Positions 54,560 to 64,000 of a stretch of 64,000 nt of DNA are shown here, one piece after another; within the stretch, counting starts at the first letter, position 1, and each line of letters starts with the position of its first letter. The notes beneath the pieces were generated by a model. That model was given only the letters and a program-made list of their open reading frames with translations, was not told where the DNA came from and ran no database searches. The translations under genes and the position numbers were made by a program. This DNA is from Chaetoderma sp. LZ-2023a (lineage: Eukaryota > Mollusca > Caudofoveata > Chaetodermatida > Chaetodermatidae), in assembly GCA_034401795.1 (NCBI GenBank), contig CM067372.1, positions 38,414,494-38,478,493 on the forward strand. The letters run 5' to 3'.

Positions 54560-56272
54560 TTGGCGGTGTCCTCCAAGATGGCCCGTGCTTGGCCACCAAA
54601 GATGCTAGGGCCAGTCATGGGCGTTCCAAGCAAACGCTCCCTAACAGCGGTAGCCGGATGCATATGGTCAAGGACTCACGCCTGCACCCTTGCCAATGCG
54701 TTCATAGACAGCACCAAGCCGTCATTAACGCATGAAAGCACCACAGGTGGCACAGGGTGACCTGCCCCCGCTTCAGTCCACACCGACTGAAGAAGGCAAT
54801 AAGAGAGATTCACAGCACTCATAGCTGTTCTCACCCCCTCATCGCATAGACAGGACTTCCTCATGGTGTACCTGGGACTTGTCCAAAAGCGCCGGTGCGG
54901 GGCCACCCGCTCCAGCACTCTGGACTCCAAGTTCCCAGCAGTCATTTTCAGTGACCGCTGGAACCACAACATACTTGTCGTATTCCGCACGGGGAATACG
55001 ACACATTTCGCCCGCACCTCCATGGAGGCCGCAGGGAGCTGGCCCTTGGTCTGGAGTTGCTTGCTATAAATAGCATCCAGTAACTCCTTAAACCTTGGAT
55101 CCAGTCCGATGGACTGGATCCAAGCCGCAGGCAAGACCCCCGTCCTAATCGATGCAACCGATGGCCGTGGCCGAAACCAGACGGGTCCACTCTGGTTAGC
55201 CAAACCAGAGCCACGGACCAGTCTGTCTCTGAAGAGGACACACCAGTGAATACGCCACCCGTTGACGTATCCACGGGTCTACCAGCAACAGCCTCCCGGC
55301 TTGGAGCCACCACTGGTAAGCCAGAAACACTGGTACCATACGGTTCCGCCACCACCCCATAGAGTTCTCCATTCCATGGAGTAGGCCTGCACGGAAAATC
55401 ATGCAGATCCGTAGCGGTTATGGAACCGTGGCCATACATGGGCACCAATGGCACCCCATGAGTGACCGCTGGACCAGGCGAGATAGGCGTGTATCCAGCC
55501 TGGCCAGCAACACCCGTCACTGTGCCAGTTGGTGGCAAACCAACCAGCCCTGGGCGGGTGCCCAGTACCGGTGTGGCTTCAACCACGGGTGCAGCGACTG
55601 TCTTGGCTTGCGCCAAACCAGACAGATGGAAGACGGTTCCGTCCGGGATGGAATCAACCTCCATGCTCTCCACCCGTGGCATCTCAGGCCATAGCAATCT
55701 CTCCTCCTCGGCCTCCTTAACTTCAAACCCTGAAGAGTCGTCACTAGATGAGGAGTCACTGGCGAACAACTCACATGCCTGACGGACCGGCCACCGCTAC
55801 TGGACCACCCGAAGGTGGCCGCAGAAAGACAGAACCCATCAGGCCGGAGCCCGACGGGGTCCATACCAAGCACGGGAAGAGACTGCCCTACAACTTTTGA
55901 CATCAGTGACGACACCAGCGTAGGAAGGACGCTATGCAAGAAACCTTGCATAGCAGGTCCAAACCACGCCAGAGGTACCATCTCCGAAGCCTCCGGTTGC
56001 AGATGTGGAGCGCCCCCCCACCCCACCCCCCCCCCCCACCCCAGGGGCCGAAACGGACGCTCCATGATTTACTTTCGGACCGCCTGACCCGCGTCAGACC
56101 CTGCCAAGTCCTTCTGGGAAAGGAACTTGACCAACATATCGACCGGCCACACTGAATATATATCATACCTATTATCGATATTGCAAGGAGAACAACGGTA
56201 ACAGACATGGTCTTTTTATATGACTTTGACAAACTTGTGGCACTCTGGGCAAGATGGCGGGGTAGGCTTGGC
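54560..56272 (-). pseudogene. outer DIRS gag, exon 2
   Basis: Starts GCCAAGCC after a cttattttatag acceptor. It has the same Cys module start (PSCPECHKFVKVI), but a TAA follows within 20 codons. Later pieces match copy B: SSDDSSGFEVKEAEEERLLW (near 55730), LARVDPS-like segments, and ILEDTANIAQNRLAVN near 54560. A polyC/G tract at 56016-56040 disrupts the frame. Confidence 0.7.
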
Positions 56273-57041
56273 CTATAAAATAAGCACAAAACCTAAAATA
56301 AGCACGCAAAACGAAACATTATTGGAAGGTAGACAAATTATTTTCAAATATATTGACCATAAATAAATTGTAAACCTCCAGCACCCCACCCCGTAATGTT
56401 ACAGCAAAGATCGATAGATTATGATGACAAGAATGATGCGAACATGAATACACCCCTATGCTGATCCTGAAGGATGTATAACCGGAACCAGGAACCATAT
56501 CGCATAGCTTTCGCGGTATATTAAACAATAAATTTTAAATTATACTCTCAAGCGAAGGCCGAAACGATATGTGAAGAAAACAACAAAATGTAAACAAACT
56601 GCTGTAAAACACGGTAAAACCGCAGACCACACATCTTAATCAAGAATTTTGAAACCACCGATCATTGCAAACAGATCGTGATAACACGAAAAACTTGAAA
56701 TTCCAGTTTTCTGGTACAAATAAAGAACGCAGCACCCAGAACAAGATGCGCGAATTAATTAAACATTTTCTTCACATAAAAATCCGAGATAAATCCGGGT
56801 GTGACGTCACCCGCTCGGATAATACAGAGAACGACGTCAGCCGATTTTCGTGTTAAAAACACTGTATAGCCAACACCTCATTTCATATCTGCCGATCGCC
56901 TGTTGGGATTAAAGGAAGGCGACCAATCTGGCATATTTCGTTGTTAACAGATTCGGGATCAGAAATTGGAACATGCGACACAGACGAAATTTTATAGACT
57001 TAAGTCTTTTACAACTATGGAATAACATGGAAATATACAAC

Positions 57042-57065
57042 CTGGTTTTCAACGGCTCCTTCCAT
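57042..57065 (-). CDS. outer DIRS gag, exon 1 (8 codons)
   Basis: ATG then EGAVENQ, ending CAG|GTTGTA. The intron 56273-57041 is 769 bp. It aligns with 52087-52113 and 17573-17596. Confidence 0.6.
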
Positions 57066-57169
57066 GGTAATCCAATAATCCTTGTAAGCGAAAAAACAGC
57101 TCCCACAGCACAGAAAGACTTAGAAAACTTAAATTAACTAAGATATTTCCAAATGCAATTAGAAAGCAT

Positions 57170-57350
57170 GTGTGCTCTTGTTGCTATGCAAACAAGAATG
57201 AGCCTCACTGGCGGGCGGGTGCCCGTTTGTTGGGAACTGGGTACCCGGTTCCAGGAGCCGGTAAAGCTTACTAAGTCTAGATTCTTAGAGCCAGCTATCA
57301 GGATAGCTTGTTATCAGAAGTAATAGAATGGTGAGTATTGATCGAAGGAG
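57170..57350. repeat. outer DIRS right terminal repeat
   Basis: gttgctatgcaaacaagaat ... ggtacccggttccaggagcc ... agctatcaggatag ... aatggtgagtattgatcgaaggag; complement of 39868-40075. Confidence 0.75.
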
Positions 57351-57353
57351 AAT

Positions 57354-57501
57354 TAGCCGTTTTTAATGAAAACCTCTATCAGAGTGCTTATATACGCGTA
57401 CTATCCTACTCAGGTGGCGTGCCTGGAGCGAATCCACAATGGCTGCTCCGTATCCAGCTTAGCCGGGATGGCCGGTACCCATCCGGTCGACCCGTGCTAC
57501 A
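57354..57501 (-). repeat. 5' LTR of the Gypsy element, part 2
   Basis: Matches 28155-28303, including the TATATAAG box, tggcgtgcctggagcgaatcc, ggatggccggtacccatccg and the terminal cgtgctaca. The remaining part of the split LTR lies left of 39867. Confidence 0.65.
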
Positions 57502-58962
57502 GATGGCTTCATAAGATTTTTCAGATAAACGTTGGGAAGACACGTGTTCCCATGAAAATTAATTCTGACCCTGTTTAGTACTTCTTCAATAATCTAACTA
57601 CTGGTGGCGTACTAGATGTTCATACGGAGGGCTTGCGAGGGTGTAAACTGTTGTCACGAGAAGGAGCTGCAGTTCTTCGGACTCAGATGCGAATGGCTCG
57701 CTTGTTTCTCACTGTCAAAAGTTCATTAAAATGTATACATGGAGATGCCGAAGCTTCTCTTATATTTTTCAAATTGTGCACTCGCAAGATGAGGAAACTA
57801 GTCAGCATGTGTGGGATGGGCAGGAAGTTGATAACGTGGCTAGCGTCTATGCAAAAAGAACGTTTACTGTCAATAGATTCAGTTTTAAGTGCATGTAGGT
57901 CAGCCGCGTACAGCAGCACGTCCCGTTAGTGCAAAGATGGCATGATATTCGCGGGAACTCTTGTCCAGCCATAGTGCTGGGGAAGATTACACACGAACTC
58001 ATACCCCAAGATCGGATCCAGTCTCTAAAACTAAACATCGCTGTGGAGAACTGACCGACTCCTGGCTCATCCCTGAAAAGAGAGATGCCTTACCTAGGAA
58101 CATGTAAATCGATTAGGCGAAGGCGAAAAAAAGCAGGCATAAGTTGTTCATCTCATAGGATTAGTTCGTTACTTCCCCAGAATTTCAGAAACTGGTAGAT
58201 CTGTCCAGTCAACTCCTTAGCACATAAACCTGCTCCTCCAATCATGGCCCAGCACAGTATGTGATACAGACACGACGATGGAATACAATCCTCATGGGTA
58301 CAATTCTCCTGTGAATGCATGCCCCTATCTACACATACCCATGATACCTGAAGGGTATTCCGACCAGAGCAGATATTTGTGTCTGGATCCCGTAGTTCCC
58401 AAATGGCAGATGAAACGTCGATCTCCATGACAGCTGATGATGCCATTCAAGTTAAGCAGGACAGTATCCCCAGCCCTCAGGTTCCCTCCAAGGAACTTGA
58501 CCGAGCTGATCTGATGGTGCTCCAGTTTGACTCATGAACTCAGCAGTTAGAGCCAGCAATCAAAGAGGTCATTGCAACCGGTGATGGTGATTGCATTAAA
58601 GAGATGGATAGTAACAAAATTATAATTGGGACGTGACCAACCCACACAAACGAGATGAGCTGATAACAGCGCCCAAGTGCATTCTGGTGCGTACCATATT
58701 CAGGATTATCAGAAAGAGTAGCTGTAGCCCGCGCTCTGATGAGAATACGCTTCTCATGATGAAGGTGATGATCAAGCTACATCTACTGGGTTGATGACGT
58801 CATGCTCTTATGGAACCGAATGTCAACACTACCAGATTGTGCTCTGGCCATGACACACGGTGAGGGGTGATGGAGTTGAAGGTGCAGGACTAGGAGCCGC
58901 TGAAAGTAACAACATGGCTATGGGGGTGGGGTGGGAACAGTGTTGGGGTGGTGGTGTGTCTG

Positions 58963-58964
<2 letters not shown>

Positions 58965-59000
<36 letters not shown>
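58965..59000 (+). repeat. (GCGT)n microsatellite
   Basis: About nine GTGC units. Confidence 0.9.
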
Positions 59001-59001
<1 letters not shown>

Positions 59002-59273
59002 GGCGTATATATACCACTCTGACGGCTGGGGGGGGGGGGGGAGATGCATATGGCAATTAAATTTCTCCCTCTAAGAATACTTTTCCCCCACCACAACCCA
59101 TGCACTTAATTGCACACACCCAAAAAAAGTACATGAAGACACGCACGCACGCGCGCTCAACACCGCCCCCCCCCCACCACCCTTATGGGAGAATCCTGCC
59201 CCTATCTTGCAACAAACCACACCAGCCACACACACCCACAATGCCACCAGCCCACCCCAAACACCCCCACCCC

Positions 59274-59296
59274 CTAGTTTCAAAATATTTAACAGC
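59274..59296 (-). repeat. single foldback arm
   Basis: ctagtttcaaaatatttaacag. The partner arm is replaced by C-rich low-complexity DNA. Confidence 0.5.
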
Positions 59297-60237
59297 TTAT
59301 GGGCCCTTATGTATAGTTGAAATGGATATAAGTTCTTTAATGTCCACAAAATCAATGAATGTATAATCTACGGTCTGCTTATGTTTATATGTAAATACTC
59401 TATCACAGAACACATATACATGTATTATATATTTATTACTATTATATCCTCTGTATAGTCGTATTGTATAGTTTTGTTTGGTTGTTTTCGTGTGGGTTTT
59501 TTCTTGTGTATCTGTTTTGCAGTATCCAATTATGTCAGGATTGAGCGATAAATACTTACTTATCATCGTATTAACGTATACGCCCACTCACATCGTTTCG
59601 CAGTTCGATACGAGAGCGTAGAGGGAGGGCAAGACCCTGCGATAGGACGATACAGATCTATCAGAGCCAGTTATATAGTGGGTTCATGGTGTGCTTTTAC
59701 CTGTCTTACGTACGTATCTCATGAGATGTTCAGCTGCAAACCGGAGTTTCTACTTTAATATTCATTAGTCTTCAACAAATAACTCTGGCGTCATTCAAAA
59801 GATGTTCGAAATATTAAATCAAATCTCCCGCTTTTGTGACATAAAGCGGCTTGTTACTTCCATATATGGAACAAAGAAGAATTTGTTACGATAACAAAGC
59901 GCAGACGCAATTGAAATCCACCCGACGTAATGTAGGTGGACCTTAAACCAATGTGCGTTAAACGCGCTACCAAATCACATCTCCACTTGGTCGAAATGCT
60001 AATACGGAAGGTTAAATTCGTTTCGTGTGCAAATTACTTTCACGGACTCGACCAGTAGGCTGTGGTTTATCATAGGATGCGTAATGAATACGAAGAAGAA
60101 TGTACTAATTTTCGACTGTCAGTCAAATAAGTTCAAACTAATTTGGTCGCCTATAGATTGGTTGTCACTTGGTAACGTCTAAGAAGTTCGAACAAGTGGA
60201 TTTTTAAAGAGAAATTATATTCTTTTTCCGTAGCAAA

Positions 60238-60348
60238 ATGTCTATGTTAACGTTAGAAGCCAAGTTAGAACGGACCGATCCAGCGACCCCGTGGGGTTTT
60301 CGCATGCAAGGTGGAAAAGATTACGGTGGACCCCTTGCAATCACAAAG
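60238..60348 (+). CDS. PDLIM/Zasp-type gene B, first coding exon (PDZ N-terminus)
   Basis: ATG at 60238, then 37 codons ending LAITK before a gtaaac donor at 60349 (phase 0). The peptide has the hallmark of the PDZ domain of the ALP/Zasp/Enigma family: TPWGFRMQGGKDYGGPLAIT. This contains the Pro-Trp-Gly-Phe carboxylate-binding loop and the Gly-Gly-x-Asp stretch before a Pro-Leu strand. These proteins bind alpha-actinin at Z-discs, adherens sites or stress fibres. A second ATG two codons in (60244) is possible. The rest of the PDZ and any LIM domains lie beyond 64000. Intron 1 is longer than 3.65 kb. Confidence 0.85.
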
Positions 60349-60940
60349 GTAAACCTTCAAATAATAATAACTAGAAAATATAATAACATTGAAATTGATG
60401 AATTATAATCGATTACTGATTAATTCATTAGCTTAAACTGGTGAATCATGCCTTCTAGTCGACTATAACCCAGACGTCAAATATCATGTTAGCCAACATT
60501 AGGTGATCAAGGTAACATTACTGGGCATATCATTACGTGACTCCTGATACGTTGGTCGAACCTGAAACTTTTGTTTTGCGTTTATAAATCTGATTATCTA
60601 TCAATCAAAATCAATTACCTGCCAATTGAAACGGCCATATTAGTTTTTTGTTTAACTAATTTCAGGTGCTTGTATTGTGGCAAAGTATTATTTTATTAAT
60701 TACCCAATCATTATTCAAATGGTATCAAGTCGGTATCATTTGGACACTATATATAACATGGTCAATAAATTAGAATCACAGTGCAACCTGTCTAAAGGGA
60801 CCACCCTGATCATGCCCTATGGAGACCAACCAGTTAAGTCACAATACACAGATGGTCTCTTAATAGAAGTCTCTTACTATATAATAGGATTAAAACACTG
60901 GTTCAGGGCAGTTAGGACAGGTGCTTCCTTAAGACAAGTT

Positions 60941-61063
60941 CATTTGCAGACCAAGATGTTTTTCCACAAAAATCTATCACTTGGAATAACTAGCTCTGTT
61001 ATCGAGCCAGACATTCCAGTGATATATTTTGGTAAAAATAGTCATTTCTTATGTATGCAAATG
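60941..61063. repeat. second foldback family, copy 2
   Basis: CATTTGCAGACCAAG ... ctctgttatcgagccagacattccag ... atgcaaatg. Homologous to 2677-2799. The outer arms may extend to about 60919 and 61095. It lies in intron 1 of gene B and accounts for the 132-codon ORF at 60677-61075. Confidence 0.7.
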
Positions 61064-61253
61064 AAGCTTTCATAAGACAACTAACGAAGCCCTTTTTAGC
61101 TGGCGTAAAAGTATTAAGATAGGTTTTTTAAGACAGGCAGTTCTATAAGACATGTGATTCTTTTCAGGTGGGCTTTTAACCAGTTTTTAAAACCCCATTC
61201 ACCACCAAATTCTTGAAAAAGTAAATTCTCTATGACAAAACTTAAAAGTTATT

Positions 61254-61335
61254 CTGTTGAATATTTTGAAATTAATTTGGGTGTAGGCAGCAATAGCTTA
61301 CCTTTCAATCATATTAATTTCAAAATATTCAACAG
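61254..61335. repeat. foldback core, copy
   Basis: Arms CTGTTGAATATTTTGAAATT and AATTTCAAAATATTCAACAG, 82 bp; 20-base perfect outer stem. Confidence 0.9.
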
Positions 61336-61425
61336 TTTCCCTGTATGTTGACTGGAAAATGAGAGATATCCCAAAGTCATCAGTGAAAGAGGTAAAAAGG
61401 TAGGTGTAGGATGCACAAAGTGGCG

Positions 61426-63972
61426 AGTTTATTTCTGCGTGTTGTCTGTCTGACCATCAGTTTATTTCTGTGTGGAGTCTGTCTGACCATCAGTTTATTT
61501 CTGCGTGTTGTCTGTCTGACCATCAGTTTATTTCTGTGTGGTGTGTGTCTGACCATCAGGGGTTGAAGTTTATGTCTGTGTGGTGTCTGTCTGACCATCA
61601 GGGGTTGGAGTTTATGTCTGCATGGTGTCTGTCTGACCATCAGGGGTTGGAGTTTATGTCTGCATGGTGTCTGTCTGACCATCAGGGGTTGGTGTTTATG
61701 TCTGCGTGGTGTCTGTCTGACCATCGGGGGTTGGAGTTTATGTCTGCATGGTGTCTGTCTGACCATCAGGGGTTGGAGTTTATGTCTGCATGGTGTCTGT
61801 CTGACCATCAGGGGTTGGAGTTTATGTCTGCATGGTGTCTGTCTGACCATCGGGGGTTGGAGTTTGTCTGTGTGGTGTCTGTCTGACCATCAGGGGTTGG
61901 AGTTTATGTCTGCGTGGTGTCTGTCTGACCATCGGGGTTTGGAGTTTATGTCTGCGTGGTGTCTGTCTGACCATCGGGGTTTGGAGTTTATGTCTGCATG
62001 GTGTCTGTCTGACCATCGGGGGTTGGAGTTTGTCTGTGTGGTGTGTGTCTGACCATCAGGGGTTGGAGTTTATGTCTGCGTGGTGTCTGTCTGACCATCG
62101 GGGTTTGGAGTTTATGTCTGCGTGGTGTCTGTCTGACCATCGGGGGTTGGAGTTTGTCTGTGTGGTGTCTGTCTGACCATCAGGGGTTGGAGTTTATGTC
62201 TGTGTGGTGTCTGTCTGACCATCAGGGGTTGGAGTTTATGTCTGCGTGGTGTCTGTCTGACCATCGGGGTTTGGAGTTTATGTCTGCATGGTGTCTGTCT
62301 GACCATCGGGGGTTGGAGTTTGTCTGTGTGGTGTGTGTCTGACCATCAGGGGTTGGAGTTTATGTCTGCGTGGTGTCTGTCTGACCATCGGGGTTTGGAG
62401 TTTATGTCTGCGTGGTGTCTGTCTGACCATCGGGGGTTGGAGTTTGTCTGTGTGGTGTCTGTCTGACCATCAGGGGTTGGAGTTTATGTCTGTGTGGTGT
62501 CTGTCTGACCATCAGGGGTTGGAGTTTATGTCTGTGTGGTGTCTGTCTGACCATCAGGGGTTGGAGTTTATGTCTGCGTGGTGTCTGTCTGACCATCAGG
62601 GGTTGGAGTTTATGTCTGCGTGGTGTCTGTCTGACCATCGGGGTTTGGAGTTTATGTCTGCGTGGTGTCTGTCTGACCATCGGGGGTTGGAGTTTGTCTG
62701 TGTGGTGTCTGTCTGACCATCAGGGGTTGGAGTTTATGTCTGCGTGGTGTCTGTCTGACCATCGGGGGTTGGAGTTTGTCCGTGTGGTGTCTGTCTGACC
62801 ATCAGGGGTTGGAGTTTATGTCTGCGTGGTGTCTGTCTGACCATCGGGGTTTGGAGTTTATGTCTGCGTGGTGTCTGTCTGACCATCGGGGTTTGGAGTT
62901 TATGTCTGTGGTGTCTGTCTGACCATCGGGTGGGAGTTTATGTCTGCGTGGTATCTGTCTGACCATCAGGGGTTGGAGTTTATGTCTGCATGGTGTCTGT
63001 CTGACCATCAGGGGTTGGAGTTTATGTCTGCATGGTGTCTGTCTGACCATCGGGGGTTGGAGTTTATGTCTGCGTGGTGTCTGTCTGACCATCAGGGGTT
63101 GGAGTTTATGTCTGCGTGGTGTCTGTCTGACCATCAGGGGTTGGAGTTTATGTCTGCGTGGTGTGTGTCTGACCATCAGGGGTTGGAGTTTATGTCTGCA
63201 TGGTGTCTGTCTGACCATCAGGGGTTGGAGTTTATGTCTGCATGGTGTCTGTCTGACCATCGGGGGTTGGAGTTTATGTCTGCGTGGTGTCTGTCTGACC
63301 ATCAGGGGTTGGAGTTTATGTCTGCGTGGTGTCTGTCTGACCATCAGGGGTTGGAGTTTATGTCTGCGTGGTGTCTGTCTGACCATCAGGGGTTGGAGTT
63401 TATGTCTGCGTGGTGTCTGTCTGACCATCAGGGGTTGGAGTTTATGTCTGCGTGGTGTGTGTCTGACCATCAGGGGTTGGAGTTTATGTCTGCGTGGTGT
63501 CTGTCTGACCATCAGGGGTTGGAGTTTATGTCTGCGTGGTGTCTGTCTGACCATCGGGGTTTGGAGTTTATGTCTGTGGTGTCTGTCTGACCATCAGGGG
63601 TTGGAGTTTATGTCTGTGGTGTCTGTCTGACCATCAGGGGTTGGAGTTTATGTCTGCATGGTGTCTGTCTGACCATCGGGGTTTGGAGTTTATGTCTGTG
63701 GTGTCTGTCTGACCATCAGGGGTTGGAGTTTATGTCTGTGGTGTCTGTCTGACCATCAGGGGTTGGAGTTTATGTCTGCGTGGTGTCTGTCTGACCATCG
63801 GGGGTTTGGAGTTTATGTCTGTGGTGTCTGTCTGACCATCAGGGGTTGGAGTTTATGTCGGGGTGGTGTCTGTCTGACCATCGAGGGTTGGAGTTTATGT
63901 CGGCGTGGTGTCTGTCTGACCATCAGGGGTTGGAGTTTATTTGTGTGTGTGTCTGTCTGACCATCAGGGTTT
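61426..63972 (+). repeat. 42-bp minisatellite, about 60 units
   Basis: Unit tctgcgtggtgtctgtctga followed by ccatcaggggttggagtttatg. Most units are 42 bp. Some are 40 bp (loss of two bases in tttatgtctg or ctgcgtgg), and the first few lack gggttggag. Because 42 is a multiple of 3, long ORFs exist on both strands (for example a 14-residue MVRQTPRRHKLQPL repeat); they are artefacts. Variant order repeats, for instance 62043-62332 and 62333 onward (290 bp, five 42-bp and two 40-bp units). In intron 1 of gene B. Confidence 0.95.
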
Positions 63973-64000
63973 GGGATATGGGTACAAATTCCTTGCGTCA

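Larger units (their letters stand above)
39868..57350 (-). mobile_element. outer DIRS retrotransposon (copy C), interrupted by copy B
   Basis: Left part 39868-41373 holds the left terminal repeat, the internal complementary region and the C-terminal recombinase. Right part 52402-57350 holds the N-terminal recombinase, RT/RNase H, gag, intron, exon 1 and the right terminal repeat. The recombinase stops at gagATT (41373) and resumes at gagaaagtctgc (52401-52410). Relative to copy B about 140 bp of target is missing. The outer element sits in the Gypsy 5' LTR. Confidence 0.75.
25395..57501 (-). mobile_element. large Gypsy-type LTR retrotransposon (-) with nested insertions in its 5' LTR
   Basis: Two direct copies of an LTR bound the element: 25395-28303 (3' LTR) and 39170-57501 (5' LTR, split by a DIRS nest). 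Read on the - strand the LTR begins TGTAGCACGG and, in the left copy, ends GGCGCTCTCA, so it has TG...CA ends. A purine tract AGGAGAGGGTGG (28304-28315) sits directly upstream of the 3' LTR, as a polypurine tract should. Between the LTRs lie gag, pol and a zinc-finger ORF, all on the - strand. The primer site after the 5' LTR is not recognisable (ttgtccccaattt), and no target duplication is visible (left flank ccgca, right flank gatgg). All frames are broken, so it is inactive. Confidence 0.65.
57502..60237. other. flank between the LTR element and gene B
   Basis: No gene recognised. ORFs such as 57633-57929 lack family features. There is a GCGT microsatellite at 58965-59000, G and C homopolymers at 59029-59041 and 59165-59175, and a lone foldback arm at 59274-59296. 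The last few hundred bases presumably include the promoter and 5' UTR of gene B. Confidence 0.4.

Noticed and set aside
57633..57929. 98-codon forward ORF right of the LTR
   Set aside because: No motif, no neighbours, and an equally long antisense ORF; insufficient support.
60677..61075. 132-codon forward ORF
   Set aside because: It runs through the second foldback repeat in intron 1 of gene B, and its translation contains no domain.
61380..63960. Long repeat proteins on both strands (14-residue period), and a CRISPR-like appearance
   Set aside because: The 42-bp unit is a multiple of three, so all frames stay open. Units are contiguous with no unique spacers, so it is a minisatellite, not a coding gene or CRISPR.
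1..64000. tRNA, rRNA and bacterial operon features
   Set aside because: No cloverleaf or rRNA motif was recognised by eye, and introns and transposon types show the DNA is eukaryotic. A covariance-model scan was not possible here.

Overview
The window is animal nuclear DNA, most likely from an invertebrate with a transposon-rich genome. It has short exons with GT/AG introns, long AT-rich introns, many microsatellites, foldback repeats, and large relics of DIRS, Gypsy and LINE elements. I cannot fix the phylum. DIRS plus Gypsy plus an I-type LINE fits many molluscs, other lophotrochozoans and invertebrate deuterostomes.

Two host genes are supported, both on the + strand and both of the PDZ-LIM (PDLIM/ALP/Zasp) family. 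At 428-4044 lie the last four coding exons of one gene. They encode a complete C-terminal LIM domain of ALP type and stop one codon after the last intron. At 60238-60348 a first coding exon encodes the N-terminal half of a PDZ domain, and its intron 1 runs off the window. The 56 kb between the end of one gene and the start of the next is nearly all mobile DNA. The arrangement suggests a head-to-tail pair of PDLIM-type genes.

Layout: 1-4044 LIM exons with foldback/MITE repeats in the introns; 4045-about 5000 3' UTR and flank; 5200-5497 a long CTA repeat next to a foldback arm; 6000-8000 more foldback/MITE copies; 10501-12603 a decayed Gypsy pol fragment (-); 12960-17874 a DIRS copy (A, -) carrying only gag and its leader, with a broken CR1/Jockey-like LINE (+) inside its intron; 19680-20990 a Gypsy-type gag/protease fragment (+); 21480-23690 a decayed gene of a dispersed family (+); 25395-57501 a large Gypsy-type LTR retrotransposon (-).

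The Gypsy element has LTR copies at both ends, a polypurine tract, gag, pol (protease, RT, RNase H, integrase), and an extra zinc-finger ORF between pol and the 3' LTR. Its right (5') LTR is interrupted by a nest. An outer DIRS element (39868-41373 plus 52402-57350) is itself interrupted by an inner DIRS element (41374-52401). The inner element's recombinase is interrupted by an I-type LINE (42289-46260) with an intact 1.3 kaa pol frame and a 14-bp target duplication.

The most interesting signal is in the DIRS family. All three copies show the same tiny first exon (ATG, 8-9 codons, CAG|GT donor) and the same acceptor (AG|GCCAAGCC), separated by about 770 bp. Splicing in phase 0 joins this exon to a Cys/His-rich gag N-terminus. 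This looks like a conserved spliceosomal intron inside the retrotransposon. The right end (61426-63972) is a 42-bp minisatellite with higher-order structure inside intron 1 of the second PDZ gene.
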